Positions 26,789 to 36,652 are shown, numbered from the stretch's first letter. The stretch: DNA of 64,000 bases from Arcanobacterium phocae (GCF_900105865.1 NZ_LT629804.1:1798001-1862000); one strand, 5' to 3'. The notes: generated by a model not told the origin, from the sequence alone. Numbers and translations are program-made.

Positions 26789-28018
26789 TTAGCGGCTATG
26801 TTGTGCCATAATTTTGTGAGCAAGCGTGCGCGCACGCTTCTCGGTGTCAAGAACACTCTCAACAGTTCGCTCTGCCGGAACTGACAGTGTTTCAAGTACT
26901 TGTTTCACGGTATCGACAATTCCTAGATACGGTAACTTCCCAGCTAAGAACGCACCCACACATTCTTCGTTGGCAGCATTGAGAACAGCCGGGTGCAGTG
27001 ACGACGTCGAGATCGCCTGCTGCGCTAATTTAACTGCCGGGAATACCTCATGATCAAGTGGCTCAAATGTCCATGCCGATAGCGCATCCCACGAGTGCGG
27101 AGCGACAACCCGATCGAGCCGATCTGGCCATGAAATTCCCAAGGCTATCGGGAGCCGCATATCAGGATCTGAGGCCTGCGCAATCGTAGAACCGTCCTGG
27201 AACTCGACCATCGAGTGGATCATCGACTGCGGATGGACAACCGGCACAATATTCTCTGGTGCAACATCGAATAAGTATGCAGCTTCGATGAGCTCTAACC
27301 CCTTATTCATAAGTGTAGAAGAGTTAATTGTGACCACCGGCCCCATTGACCATGTTGGATGGTTTAAAGCCTGTTGCGGAGTGACATTTGCTAGCTCGTG
27401 ACGTTTTTTACCACGGAAAGGCCCACCCGATGCAGTCAGGATAATGCGGCTCACTTCGCTTGTTCCATCAACGATTGGTGAGGTTAAGCCCTTACAATGT
27501 CGACCCGAACGAAGAGCTTGCGCGATAGCCGAGTGTTCCGAATCAACCGGCACAATCTGCCCCGGCCACGTCATCGCTTCAGATACAAGAGAGCCTCCTA
27601 CAACGAGAGATTCCTTGTTTGCCAGTGCTAACGTCGCGCCCGAGTGCAGCGCTGCAAGCGTGGGCAATAGCCCAACTGAACCAGTAATACCGTTGACGAC
27701 GACGTCGGAGGAATCAATGCTAACTCCACTACCACTACCCGCGAGCTCAGTCATTGCCCGCTCGCCAGCAATGATCTGAGGCTCTGGCAGATGTGCAAAA
27801 CGATCATTCCACTGTTGATGGAAATCGTTAACGGCTGATTCGTCTGCCACGCCTACAATCGGAACGTTGAATGTTGCAGCTTGTTCAGCTAACAGTGGGA
27901 TACGAGAGCCTCCCGCACCTAAAGCTTGCACGTGGAATTTATCCCGATGCCGGGAGATCACATCCAGTGTTTGGGTGCCGATAGAACCAGTTGAGCCTAA
28001 AACAATTACCCGCCGCAT
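26789..28018 (-). CDS. dxr: 1-deoxy-D-xylulose 5-phosphate reductoisomerase
   Basis: Dxr makes 2-C-methyl-D-erythritol 4-phosphate using NADPH, the second step of the MEP pathway. The NADPH loop is 'VLGSTGSIGTQTLDV', 'LALANKESLVVGG' and 'PVDSEHSAIAQAL' are catalytic-site motifs, and 'MNKGLELIEAAYLF' and 'HPQSMIHSMVEF' follow. The length of 409 residues is normal. The ATG overlaps the stop of the DivIVA-domain gene (TAATG). Confidence 0.97.
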   Translation of the reverse strand: MRRVIVLGSTGSIGTQTLDVISRHRDKFHVQALGAGGSRIPLLAEQAATFNVPIVGVADESAVNDFHQQWNDRFAHLPEPQIIAGERAMTELAGSGSGVSIDSSDVVVNGITGSVGLLPTLAALHSGATLALANKESLVVGGSLVSEAMTWPGQIVPVDSEHSAIAQALRSGRHCKGLTSPIVDGTSEVSRIILTASGGPFRGKKRHELANVTPQQALNHPTWSMGPVVTINSSTLMNKGLELIEAAYLFDVAPENIVPVVHPQSMIHSMVEFQDGSTIAQASDPDMRLPIALGISWPDRLDRVVAPHSWDALSAWTFEPLDHEVFPAVKLAQQAISTSSLHPAVLNAANEECVGAFLAGKLPYLGIVDTVKQVLETLSVPAERTVESVLDTEKRARTLAHKIMAQHSR

Positions 28019-28569
28019 TATTCCACACTCATCAAAACTGAAATCACACGATCAAGGAAAACATCCACAACTTTTTCTTCATAGGCTTTCTCATTCTTAG
28101 CCGAAGAAAAAGTGGTATTGCGGACTTCCTGAGAGGTAATCGGCTCCGCACTGTCGAAGAACGCAATAATACGATCCATTAATGCATCGACATCAGCAGA
28201 AGAGTAACCCGACTTCTCTGGGTGCGCAAAGCGCTGTCCGGCCGGCCGACGCAAGCGTGGATACAGACTGGTAGCCCGATCATAGGTAGACCGTAACCAG
28301 CGGTCTTCGCCTACTTCACGTACCCGGGCAGCTCGTCGTCGTTGTACAAAGGCCCTTTCTAACCGATCTAGCGCGACGTCCACAAGCTGCGCATGATACC
28401 CATTGCGTACCCACGAAAATGAGACACGACGAACTGTTTCTTCAGTAATTTCTTGTCCATCTTCATAGGCTACATCGTATGCATCTTTTGCTTGCTCCAA
28501 AAATGCATCAACCTGAGCTGGATCATACCCCGAACGGAACCAGCCAACGCGCGCAAATGTGTCATTCAT
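28018..28569 (-). CDS. DivIVA-domain repeat protein
   Basis: A protein of about 183 residues with three copies of a DivIVA-like motif: 'GWFRSGYDPAQVDAFLEQAKDAYD', 'SWVRNGYHAQLVDVALDRLERAF' and 'GYSSADVDALMDRIIAFFDS', each a GYxxxxVDxxLD pattern. Such proteins are often polar or septal in actinobacteria, but this one lacks the long coiled coil of true DivIVA/Wag31. The ATG at 28569 has GGAG 7 nt upstream and overlaps the rlmN stop; a start four codons earlier is possible. Confidence 0.8.
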   Translation of the reverse strand: MNDTFARVGWFRSGYDPAQVDAFLEQAKDAYDVAYEDGQEITEETVRRVSFSWVRNGYHAQLVDVALDRLERAFVQRRRAARVREVGEDRWLRSTYDRATSLYPRLRRPAGQRFAHPEKSGYSSADVDALMDRIIAFFDSAEPITSQEVRNTTFSSAKNEKAYEEKVVDVFLDRVISVLMSVE

Positions 28570-29848
28570 CGATATCTCCATTCGTAACTGCTGCTATAGC
28601 AGCAAGAGTCGAATCAAAATCTTTCGGTTCGCCACGGTGTGCCTCGATGCGGGCATCAACTGCAGCTTGAGCGCGGGCAGCGCGCCGTGAAACATGATCG
28701 CGGTCTACTACGTCCGCAGCTAACTGGCCGCACGCGCCATCAATATCTGAACCGCGAGTATCCCGGATCGTCGTCGAGATCCCAGCATCAGTCAACGTTT
28801 GAACAAAGACCCCTGTATCCGCCGTCGTAGACGCAGTCCAAATAGATCCTGGCGTCGGGTTAAGCGGAATCGGATTAACATGCGCCCAGCCTCGCCCACG
28901 CGAATTAAGCTCCGCAGCAAGAAGCTCAGCACGCCACTGATGGTCATTCATATCTTTAATCAACGCGTACTCAATCGAAACTCGCCGTCCAGTCCGAACA
29001 AAATAATACCGTGCTGTGTCTAGTAATTCGCCAACTTTATAGCGCGAGTTAATAGGGATGAGATCGTCACGCAAACCATCATCCGGTGCATGCAAGGATA
29101 CCGCCAATGTCACTGGCAAGCCTTCGTCAGCAAGCTTCTTAATTACTGGAACCATACCAACAGTAGACACGGTTATATTGCGAGCCGACATACCAAAGCC
29201 TTCTGGCGCTGGCTCAATCATGCGGTGCAATGCATCGCGCACTGCCGGGAAATTCGCTAATGGTTCTCCCATTCCCATAAACACGACGTTGGTTACCCGC
29301 ACTGGCTCACCAAAAATACCCTCTTCAGCAAGCTGACGCGCCTGGCGGAGCTGTTCAACAATCTCTCCAGCAGACAGGTTGCGTGTTAAACCAGCTTGGC
29401 CAGTGGCGCAAAATGGGCACGCCATGCCGCAACCAGCTTGTGACGAAATACAGAGCGTTGCACGATCGGGATACTTCATCAGCACCGACTCCACGACGGC
29501 ACCGTCGAACAGTTTCCACAGCGTCTTAATAGTTACTCCGCCATCAGCAACTTGATCACGAACTTTAGTGATGAGCTGCGGGAGCATAACGCGCGTTAAA
29601 TCAGCGCGTTGAGCTTGCGGTAAATCCGTCATCTGCTCCGGGTCAACACAGTTATGCTCGAAATAATGCTTCGACAACTGGTCAGCACGAAATTGTGGAT
29701 ATCCGAGATCTGCTACCAGTGCACGCCGTTCACTACGGCTAAGATCAGCCAAATGTTTTGGTGGCTTGCCATGCCGACGCTCAGTAAATGAAAGCGACGG
29801 GCGCGGCCCTTGCTCCACACGTGGCATAACCTGTTTAGTTTTCTTCAT
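28562..29848 (-). CDS. rlmN: Dual-specificity RNA methyltransferase RlmN
   Basis: RlmN is a radical SAM enzyme that methylates C2 of A2503 in 23S rRNA and A37 in tRNAs. The cluster motif CxxxCxxC is at residues 140-147 (CGMACPFC). 'GMGEPLANFPAVRDAL', 'TVSTVGMVPVIKKLA' and the C-terminal Cys in 'DIDGACGQLA' are present. The 428 residues include a basic N-terminal extension of about 35 residues and a charged C-terminal tail. Confidence 0.96.
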   Translation of the reverse strand: MKKTKQVMPRVEQGPRPSLSFTERRHGKPPKHLADLSRSERRALVADLGYPQFRADQLSKHYFEHNCVDPEQMTDLPQAQRADLTRVMLPQLITKVRDQVADGGVTIKTLWKLFDGAVVESVLMKYPDRATLCISSQAGCGMACPFCATGQAGLTRNLSAGEIVEQLRQARQLAEEGIFGEPVRVTNVVFMGMGEPLANFPAVRDALHRMIEPAPEGFGMSARNITVSTVGMVPVIKKLADEGLPVTLAVSLHAPDDGLRDDLIPINSRYKVGELLDTARYYFVRTGRRVSIEYALIKDMNDHQWRAELLAAELNSRGRGWAHVNPIPLNPTPGSIWTASTTADTGVFVQTLTDAGISTTIRDTRGSDIDGACGQLAADVVDRDHVSRRAARAQAAVDARIEAHRGEPKDFDSTLAAIAAVTNGDIDE

Positions 29849-29887
29849 TCCAGTCCTCGAGAAAAGCAGACGTATGTTTCTGGTTCG

Positions 29888-30781
29888 TCAGTTCACGCCG
29901 AAGCCATACGTAAGGACGACGTAGAGAATCGGTGCACAAAACAACAGTGAATCTACCCTATCGAGCACGCCACCGTGACCTGGAAAGATCGATCCCATGT
30001 CTTTCACACCAAGATCACGTTTCAGAAGCGATTCCGAAAAGTCGCCAGCTGTAGCAAAAACCGGGGTTACCAGCCCGATGATTAGCGCCGCATACCAGGG
30101 TAAGCCTAAAGCGAACCAGATAGTAACCCCCGCAGCGAAGAGTGCTCCGAGGAGTGAGCCAACAAAGCCCTCCCAGGATTTTTTAGGTGAAATCGAAGGT
30201 GCTATCGGATGTTTGCCAAAGGTGATGCCCGCAAGCCAGCCACCAGTATCCGATGCCACTGGGAGAAGTACGAAAGCGACGATAGCAAGCGGGCCATTTT
30301 CAAGTGCTGCCAGAGCTACTGCAAACATCGAAAAGATACCGATCCATGCCAAGGCAAAAACCCCGGCTAAAGCATCGGTTAGGGCATTCGCCATTGGCAT
30401 ATAGCTACGCCACAAGACCAAGATACCACTGGCGATGAGGAATACCACCAGTCCCGCTTCTATTCCGCCGAACCAGGTTGCTAGTATCATACTTAGCCCA
30501 CTTCCAAGAAGTGGGATCGCTGGAATATGAATATCGCGAGCCAGAAATGCTCCCGCAATTTCCCATAAACCTGCAAGGATGAAAGCAATCGCAAGCACTA
30601 CAAAACCTTCGATTTTGTATGCTAACGAAAGCCCCACCAAGCCCAACAAGACAGCAGCTGTCAGCACTGCAGCCGGCACATTTCGCCCGGCACGCGAAGT
30701 AACCTCTTTAGGCGGACGCGGCGGGTGCGGAGTTATGCGTTCTAAAAACGAGCGAGTCGCTGTTGGACTTGGTGTAGCCAC
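29888..30781 (-). CDS. cdsA: Phosphatidate cytidylyltransferase
   Basis: CdsA makes CDP-diacylglycerol from phosphatidic acid and CTP in the membrane. About eight membrane segments lead to the signature 'GDFSESLLKRDLGVKDMGSIFPGHGGVLDRVDSLL' read in parts: GD.SES, KR..G.KD and PGHGG..DR.DS. Length is 297 residues. The GTG start lies just after frr with GGAG from the frr 3' end as a likely Shine-Dalgarno. Confidence 0.95.
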   Translation of the reverse strand: MATPSPTATRSFLERITPHPPRPPKEVTSRAGRNVPAAVLTAAVLLGLVGLSLAYKIEGFVVLAIAFILAGLWEIAGAFLARDIHIPAIPLLGSGLSMILATWFGGIEAGLVVFLIASGILVLWRSYMPMANALTDALAGVFALAWIGIFSMFAVALAALENGPLAIVAFVLLPVASDTGGWLAGITFGKHPIAPSISPKKSWEGFVGSLLGALFAAGVTIWFALGLPWYAALIIGLVTPVFATAGDFSESLLKRDLGVKDMGSIFPGHGGVLDRVDSLLFCAPILYVVLTYGFGVN

Positions 30782-30783
30782 AA

Positions 30784-31341
30784 TCAGATCTCCATCAATT
30801 CCTTCTCTTTAGCCTCAAGAATAGAATCGACGGTATCGACATACTTTTTAGTGAGGCTTTCGAGTTCTTTTTCGGCGCGCTCGACGTCGTCCTCGCCAGC
30901 TTCGCCGTCCTTCTTGATCTTATCCAGCGTTTCCTTAGCCTTACGACGAATTGCTCGAATCGAAATACGCGCATCTTCGCCCTTAGACTTGGCAAGCTTG
31001 ACGTATTCCCGACGACGCTCTTCGGTAAGCGCAGGCAGGTTAATACGCAATACTTGGCCGTCATCAGTAGGGTTGACACCTAGGTCTGATTCTTGGATAG
31101 CACGCTCAATATCTTTCATCGCAGAACGATCATATGGCGAAATAAGAACAGTACGAGCTTCCGGAACCGAAACTGTGGCTAGTTGCTGCAACGGAGTTGG
31201 CGCGCCATAGTAGTCCACAACTAGAGATGTGAATAGTTCTGGATTAGCACGACCCGAACGGATTTTCGAGAAGTCATTACGGGCAACGTCAATTGCTTTG
31301 CCCATCTTTTCTTCGGCTTCGAGTAGGGTATCGTCAATCAT
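30784..31341 (-). CDS. frr: Ribosome recycling factor
   Basis: RRF splits post-termination ribosomes with EF-G. The 185 residues carry '[12 protein letters not shown]', '[24 protein letters not shown]', '[38 protein letters not shown]', all family-typical. The ATG overlaps the pyrH stop by 4 bp, so translation is coupled. Confidence 0.97.
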   Translation of the reverse strand: MIDDTLLEAEEKMGKAIDVARNDFSKIRSGRANPELFTSLVVDYYGAPTPLQQLATVSVPEARTVLISPYDRSAMKDIERAIQESDLGVNPTDDGQVLRINLPALTEERRREYVKLAKSKGEDARISIRAIRRKAKETLDKIKKDGEAGEDDVERAEKELESLTKKYVDTVDSILEAKEKELMEI

Positions 31342-32090
31342 TTTTGGTCCTTGCTGTTGGGGGTTGATGTCACTAGGGTACCGATCTTTTCCCCGCGCAG
31401 CGCGCGAGACACGTTTCCTGGTGTACCCATTCCGAAAACGCGCATGGTCATTCCATTATCTTGGCATAACGAGAACGCTGCCGCATCTACCACTTTTAGA
31501 CCGTCGTGGAGGGCTTGCTGATACGTCACTGATTCAAGCATCACAGCGTTCGGATCTTTACGTGGGTCTGCAGTGTAAACACCGTCAACCCCGTTCTTCC
31601 CTACTAACAACTCATCACACCGTAATTCGAGTGCACGTTGTGCCGAGACTGTATCAGTTGAGAAGAAAGGCATACCTGCGCCGGCGCCAAAGATAACAAC
31701 ACGGCCTTTTTCAAGGTGACGGATTGCCCTTAATGGAATGTATGCTTCAGCAACCTGGCTCATCGTAATCGCCGTTTGTACACGCGACGGAATACCTGAG
31801 TTCTCCAGGAAATCCTGCAAAGCAACCGCATTAATAACGGTACCGAGCATTCCCATATAGTCGGCCCGAGCTCGATCCATGCCATTTTCTTGGAGTTCGA
31901 CACCACGGAAGAAATTACCCCCGCCGACGACGACAGCGACTTGCACACCAGCTCGCACAGCTTCCGCGATTTCATTAGAAATACGACGAAGTACCGTTGT
32001 ATCGAGGCCGATGTCTCCACCGCCAAATACCTCACCCGACAGTTTTAAGAGCACACGGCGTGTACCGTGTGCGGCCATATCAGCAGACAT
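31338..32090 (-). CDS. pyrH: UMP kinase
   Basis: PyrH phosphorylates UMP to UDP; it is a hexameric amino-acid-kinase-fold enzyme. Visible motifs are '[17 protein letters not shown]', '[13 protein letters not shown]', '[20 protein letters not shown]' and '[11 protein letters not shown]'-like '[21 protein letters not shown]'. It has 250 residues, and its ATG is preceded by AAAGGTGG. It starts the pyrH-frr-cdsA operon. Confidence 0.96.
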   Translation of the reverse strand: MSADMAAHGTRRVLLKLSGEVFGGGDIGLDTTVLRRISNEIAEAVRAGVQVAVVVGGGNFFRGVELQENGMDRARADYMGMLGTVINAVALQDFLENSGIPSRVQTAITMSQVAEAYIPLRAIRHLEKGRVVIFGAGAGMPFFSTDTVSAQRALELRCDELLVGKNGVDGVYTADPRKDPNAVMLESVTYQQALHDGLKVVDAAAFSLCQDNGMTMRVFGMGTPGNVSRALRGEKIGTLVTSTPNSKDQK

Positions 32091-32125
32091 GGTCCACCTT
32101 TCATCTAGTTAGCGCTAAGAAGATT

Positions 32126-32509
32126 CTACCCCATATGACCATAGTTCGAATTACGTCCAAGAATCCGATCCAATTCGCGTCGTTCTTTCTTCGTGGGCCG
32201 GCCCGCTCCACGTTCGCGAGTGAAAACCGGGATATAAACTTTGGGGCGTTGCGGGCTCTTGTCGATATAACAGGCTTGGGCTTGGGTAGCGCTCGAGCGC
32301 TTAGTTAACAATCTGGTGACCTGCAAAATCCGGTCAAATCCTTGGAATCGGTAGCGTACTTCGTCGCCGATTTTCACTGGCGACGAGGGTTTGGCAACGT
32401 TGCCGTTGATCCGCACGTGGCCTGCTTTGCATTCGTTTGTGGCCAGGCTGCGCGTTTTAGTTTGGCGCACTGACCACAACCAGACATCTATTCGAACCGT
32501 TTCACTCAT
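32126..32509 (-). CDS. S4-domain RNA-binding protein (Hsp15-like)
   Basis: This 127-residue protein carries an S4 domain at the N-terminus ('VRIDVWLWSVRQTKTRSLATNECKAGHVRINGNVAKPSSPVKIGDEV'). A basic C-terminal tail follows ('TRERGAGRPTKKERRELDRIL'). The pattern matches the Hsp15/YrfH group, which binds rRNA or stalled 50S particles in other bacteria. It lies upstream of pyrH on the same strand and divergent from the MFS gene. Confidence 0.85.
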   Translation of the reverse strand: MSETVRIDVWLWSVRQTKTRSLATNECKAGHVRINGNVAKPSSPVKIGDEVRYRFQGFDRILQVTRLLTKRSSATQAQACYIDKSPQRPKVYIPVFTRERGAGRPTKKERRELDRILGRNSNYGHMG

Positions 32510-32524
32510 AATATCCAGCCTAAA

Positions 32525-32556
32525 GGGTCATACAGATCACTACAATATTATGACCC
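32525..32556. promoter_or_regulatory. Inverted repeat in the S4/MFS divergent promoter region
   Basis: GGGTCATA and TATGACCC (8 bp arms, 16 nt spacer) lie between the two divergent genes, with AT-rich TACAATATTAT between the arms. It is a candidate operator for the exporter gene; no regulator gene is nearby. Confidence 0.35.
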
Positions 32557-32624
32557 AGCACGCATTAGTTGAAAATGAAAAGGACTACTATCGATCCGTA
32601 CCTTCTTAGACTGAGAGAACACGA

Positions 32625-34172
32625 ATGAAGAAGAACGCAAGATCGATTCCAACCGAGCACGCTTTCGCTGTGCCCGGTTCCCCACGTATATACGATAAAC
32701 GCCAGCTTCTAGCTGTACTCCTTGTGCCTCTGATGATGGCATTAGTACAGGTGAGCTCAGTGAACAACGCACTGCCAGCTCTACGCGAGGCGCTCCACTC
32801 CACCGACTCTGGTCTACAGTGGGTATTATCTGGTTATGCTCTAGCTATCGGAATTGTTCTTGTTCCTGCCGGACGATTAGGTGACATCTTAGGACGCTCA
32901 TCGCTGTTCGTCGTCGGACTCACATTGTTCACTACTATGTCTCTTGCTTGTGGGTTATCCACACATATCGTCGTACTCAATATTTTTAGAGTATTACAAG
33001 GGATTGGCGCCGGAATTCTCTCGCCCCAAACTACTGGGCTCATCTTGCAATATTTCGAAGGTCAGGCACGCGCCAAAGCCTTTGCACTGTTCGGGTTAGT
33101 CGTCTCCTTATCCGTGGCAATCGGTCCCATCCTGTCTGGGGTCTTAATCGGATGGCTCGGCAATGACCTCGGCTGGCGAGGTGGATTCTTAGTCAACGTA
33201 CCGCTCGGAATAATCGGATTGTTATTGGCTATCAAATGGTTACCCTTCGGTAAAGAGCGACGAACCGTGGGGCCTCACCGTCAACAAGTGCAAGCAGAAT
33301 TCCTACGTCGTGAGCGCGCTGCCGGACATAAGGTTATTGAACGACGGGGCAAAATTGATATTGACCCCATCGGAGCTTCCCTGCTTTCGGTAAGCGTCCT
33401 ATTTATCATGCTTCCTTTTATGGTTCGAACCACGCCATGGATATGGACATTTTTACCAGCAGGACTAGCGCTGACTGCTTTCTGGGTGCGCTGGGAGAAA
33501 CGCTACAAAGAGCGCGGACACTACCCCATGATGGATCTTGTGCTTCTCAAAATCCCAAGCTATGCGCTCGGTACACTCACTGGTTCATTATTCTTCTTGG
33601 CCGGACCGGCTGTTATGGCCATCGTCGCAATCTACCTCCAAAACGGAGTAGGCGCTATAGCCCTGAGCGTCGGGCTACTTACCTTGCCCAACGCCGTATT
33701 GTCAGCGTTTGGAGCGATGTGGGGTGGACGACACGCCGTCAAACACGGTGCAGCAATTCAAGTATTATGTGCCGTCATCATCGTTGCCAGCGCCATTGGG
33801 CTGGCCGGCGTCGTCTGGGGAATCGAACATGGTGCTAGTTTCTGGTGGGCAACCATTCCCCTCGCATTCCAAGGATTCGCTTTCGGAGCCTTCGGTTCAG
33901 CAAACCAAACAATAACAATGATGGACGTGCCCCATGCACACGGCGGGACTGCCGGTGGCTTTTTGCAAACAGGCCAGCGCATAGCTACTGCTATCAGCAT
34001 CGCAATGGTGACCGCAGTCTTCTTCGCAGGACAAAGATTAACAACAGGCGAACCCAACTGGCTACTAGGAATGCTCCTCGCACTAGGACTCGTTGTTTTC
34101 CTAGCTTCGCTCACCCTCACCGTTGCGTCGATTATGGTCCATCAGCAACGTACTAGCCTTCACGATAGCTGA
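32625..34172 (+). CDS. MFS exporter, DHA2 (EmrB/QacA-like) family
   Basis: A 515-residue membrane protein with about 14 hydrophobic segments. Segment 1 contains 'LVPLMMALVQVSSVNNALPALREAL', the loop after segment 2 is 'GRLGDILGRSSLFVVG', and segment 4/5 holds 'FRVLQGIGAGILSPQTTGLI'. These are drug:H+ antiporter signatures. A basic cytoplasmic loop lies at about 210-245. The substrate is unknown. Its 3' end overlaps the convergent fixX gene by 20 bp, with no terminator between them. Confidence 0.88.
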   Translation: MKKNARSIPTEHAFAVPGSPRIYDKRQLLAVLLVPLMMALVQVSSVNNALPALREALHSTDSGLQWVLSGYALAIGIVLVPAGRLGDILGRSSLFVVGLTLFTTMSLACGLSTHIVVLNIFRVLQGIGAGILSPQTTGLILQYFEGQARAKAFALFGLVVSLSVAIGPILSGVLIGWLGNDLGWRGGFLVNVPLGIIGLLLAIKWLPFGKERRTVGPHRQQVQAEFLRRERAAGHKVIERRGKIDIDPIGASLLSVSVLFIMLPFMVRTTPWIWTFLPAGLALTAFWVRWEKRYKERGHYPMMDLVLLKIPSYALGTLTGSLFFLAGPAVMAIVAIYLQNGVGAIALSVGLLTLPNAVLSAFGAMWGGRHAVKHGAAIQVLCAVIIVASAIGLAGVVWGIEHGASFWWATIPLAFQGFAFGAFGSANQTITMMDVPHAHGGTAGGFLQTGQRIATAISIAMVTAVFFAGQRLTTGEPNWLLGMLLALGLVVFLASLTLTVASIMVHQQRTSLHDS

Positions 34173-34458
34173 TCCCCATCCCAGAATTCGGGTAATGCCA
34201 GCTCAACGTGCCGGCTGGAGCTAGTGCTAAACACGTACCACACTCCAAGCATGCCGCATATTCAGCAGCCACAGTTCCATCAGGGTTCTTCGAATACACT
34301 CGTGCCGGACAAATACGGATAAGCGTATCCGCGAAACCACTGGCAGCTAATTCTTCTTGATGAACCTCGATATGCGAAGCCTCATCGTCAGTCATATACG
34401 AGTTGCCTGCTAACCGGCGATTAAGCGGAGGCAAGGAAAAGTTTTCACTCTGCGTCAT
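34153..34458 (-). CDS. fixX: FixX-like ferredoxin
   Basis: A 101-residue ferredoxin-like protein of the FixX family. 'ICPARVY' and 'CLECGTCLALAPAGTLSWHYP' correspond to the cluster-binding regions; E. coli FixX likewise lacks a final Cys after CLECGTC. It would pass electrons within the FixABCX complex to the quinone-reactive FixC. It overlaps the fixC stop by 4 bp. Confidence 0.88.
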   Translation of the reverse strand: MTQSENFSLPPLNRRLAGNSYMTDDEASHIEVHQEELAASGFADTLIRICPARVYSKNPDGTVAAEYAACLECGTCLALAPAGTLSWHYPNSGMGISYREG

Positions 34459-35756
34459 AGCGCCTTCTTCATCTTCCGGGCGATCTTGACTAGATTCCAG
34501 ATGCTCAGCTTAGAAGCCTTTAACTTTGCTAATGCCAATGGAACAATGCGTTTACGTGGAGTCTGATCCATGTGATACACCCCGTGAAGCACATCAGCCG
34601 CATACTGACCAATCTCGCCGTACATCTGTGGCGTCGACGCCAAAAAGTCAGGAGCATGACGGAACGTCGCCATATCCTGGCCTAGCCACGAGGCAGCAAC
34701 ATTGCGCTCATAAGCTTGCAATCGAGTAACAGAATAATCCTCTGCTTCTAAAGACTCATGCACTGCGCGAGCAGCACACCGTGCTGATTCCGCAGCCAAA
34801 TCCATTCCACGAATCGCAAAACCATTGTTAATTGTAAAACCAGCAGCGTCACCAACAATAACTGCACCATCAAAAGCAATCCGACCAACCATAGCCTGAC
34901 CACCCTCGGCCACCATATGAGTACCATACTCTAGCAACTCACCACCAGCCAGCAGCGGCTGAATAAACGGATGGCTAATCAAATGATCATGTAGCTCCAC
35001 AACATCATGCCCAGATTCGGCAAGATCCTGAGCATTGACAACAATACCTACACTCACGGAATCCTTGTTCGTGTACATAAATGCTCCGCCCGGAACACCA
35101 CGAGTTGCGTCGCCAACCAATGCGTACGCCACGCCGTCGTCATCCCCCGCGTGGAAACGCTCCGAAACCACATCGGTGCCAAGACGCACCACTGATTTCA
35201 CACCAACGCCCAGCGTCTGCGGAGCAGGCTTCGCTCGCAAACCTGCAGCGCAAGCTAAAAACGAATGAACGCCATCTGCCAAGACTACGATTTTGGCATG
35301 CAAAACATCTTCGCCAGCACGGATACCACAAACTGCGCCCGACTCACTTTTCACAAGCTCGTCCACTTTGACGCCGCTCATAACAGTCACGCCAGCTTCT
35401 TCTGCCTGCTCAGCAAGCCACGGATCAAGTTTGGCACGCAAGATCGACACCGCATTCGTTGGTTGTGCTAAACGCGCATCCCAATAATCCATCGAAACCG
35501 CAGAATCAGCGTTAAGGAGCGTCAAGACATTGCGTGTGATGCGACGTTCTATCGGAGCTACCTGCGAAAAATCCGGAAAAATCTCATCCATGACACGCGA
35601 ATAGAACACGCCACCGGAAAGGTTTTTCTCTCCTGGTTCATTGCCGCGCTCCGCTAACAATACTTCGTGGCCGTCCTGAGCTAACAAATAAGCAGTAGTA
35701 AGACCAGCAATACCAGCGCCCACCACTATAACGTCAAAATCGTAGTCAATGCTCAC
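34455..35756 (-). CDS. fixC: FixC-like FAD-dependent oxidoreductase (ETF-quinone oxidoreductase family)
   Basis: A 433-residue flavoprotein with an N-terminal FAD motif 'VVGAGIAGLTTAYLLAQDG', then 'GEKNLSGGVFYSR', and a second FAD contact 'GAVIVGDAAGFTINNGFAIRGMDLA'. The family moves electrons from electron-transfer flavoprotein to quinone or, in FixABCX, takes part in flavin-based electron bifurcation. It starts with GTG, 11 bp after the etfA stop. The complete A-B-C-X order supports a functional complex. Confidence 0.93.
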   Translation of the reverse strand: MSIDYDFDVIVVGAGIAGLTTAYLLAQDGHEVLLAERGNEPGEKNLSGGVFYSRVMDEIFPDFSQVAPIERRITRNVLTLLNADSAVSMDYWDARLAQPTNAVSILRAKLDPWLAEQAEEAGVTVMSGVKVDELVKSESGAVCGIRAGEDVLHAKIVVLADGVHSFLACAAGLRAKPAPQTLGVGVKSVVRLGTDVVSERFHAGDDDGVAYALVGDATRGVPGGAFMYTNKDSVSVGIVVNAQDLAESGHDVVELHDHLISHPFIQPLLAGGELLEYGTHMVAEGGQAMVGRIAFDGAVIVGDAAGFTINNGFAIRGMDLAAESARCAARAVHESLEAEDYSVTRLQAYERNVAASWLGQDMATFRHAPDFLASTPQMYGEIGQYAADVLHGVYHMDQTPRKRIVPLALAKLKASKLSIWNLVKIARKMKKAL

Positions 35757-35767
35757 AGGATTTTAGC

Positions 35768-36640
35768 TCATTTCTGCAATGCCGCAGTCAATTCCGGCAA
35801 TACTTGATACAGGTCACCGACAATGCCATAATCTGCAAAATCAAACATTGTTGCGAGCTCATCATTGTTGATAGCCACGATTGTTTGGGAGTCCGTGACA
35901 CCTGCAGTGTGGTGGATCTGGCCTGAGATACCAACAGCAATGTAAAGCTCGGGAGCAATAATTTGTCCCGAAATACCAATATAGTTGTCACGGCGCACCC
36001 AACCATAGCCTTCGGCAAGCGGGCGGGAAACGCCCATTTCGGCGCCAAGAACATCCGCCAAATCCTGAGCGAGTTGGAGATCCTCTTTGTTTTCAAATCC
36101 GCGACCGGCGCACACCACACGCTCCGCACGAGAAATATCTACTCGCGGCGTATCACTAATATCCTCCGCGATCACCTGCGCCGAATAACCTGCACAATCC
36201 ACGGTCGCCTCATCACCAGCTGGTCCGGTAAGCTCCGCCCCGCCATCATATAGCGCCACAACCGGACCCGTAAATTCGACTGTTTCTAGTGTAATAGCGC
36301 CGAAACGAGCAACCTGCGCAGTGCCGGTGCCAAGCTGACGAACGCTCACAAGAACAGGGGCGTTCAACTTTGCTGCCACAGCCCCTGCGAGGACACGTTC
36401 AGCAGGTAGATCAGCAGTCAAAATGACATCATCAATACCAGCGGTAACAGCAGCGCTAACTGCCGGAGCTAGAACTTCAGCTGGTTGACCTGCTTGTTGC
36501 GGAATTCGAATCACTGAATCGACATCAGCAACAGCCGCATCACCGACTACGACGGCAGTAATAGTATCGCCGCGGTTTTTACCTAAAGCAACGAGATCAG
36601 AAATAGCGCCAGTGGTGGTAACAATCCATGTAGTTGACAT
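35768..36640 (-). CDS. fixB: Electron transfer flavoprotein alpha subunit (FixB)
   Basis: A 290-residue protein, slightly shorter than the usual 310-330. The C-terminal FAD domain is clear: 'RVVCAGRGFENKEDLQLAQDLADVLGAEMGVSRPLAEGYGWV', 'YIGISGQIIAPELYIAVGISGQIHHTAGV' and 'IVAINNDELATMFDFADYGIVGDLYQVLPEL'. It forms a heterodimer with FixA. A good Shine-Dalgarno (AAGGAAGGA) precedes the ATG. Confidence 0.94.
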   Translation of the reverse strand: MSTTWIVTTTGAISDLVALGKNRGDTITAVVVGDAAVADVDSVIRIPQQAGQPAEVLAPAVSAAVTAGIDDVILTADLPAERVLAGAVAAKLNAPVLVSVRQLGTGTAQVARFGAITLETVEFTGPVVALYDGGAELTGPAGDEATVDCAGYSAQVIAEDISDTPRVDISRAERVVCAGRGFENKEDLQLAQDLADVLGAEMGVSRPLAEGYGWVRRDNYIGISGQIIAPELYIAVGISGQIHHTAGVTDSQTIVAINNDELATMFDFADYGIVGDLYQVLPELTAALQK

Positions 36641-36652
36641 TTTGTTCCTTCC

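Noticed and set aside
32956..32964. DnaA-box-like TTATCCACA inside the MFS gene
   Set aside because: It lies within coding sequence, is a single site, and fits the codons of the exporter; no origin features surround it.
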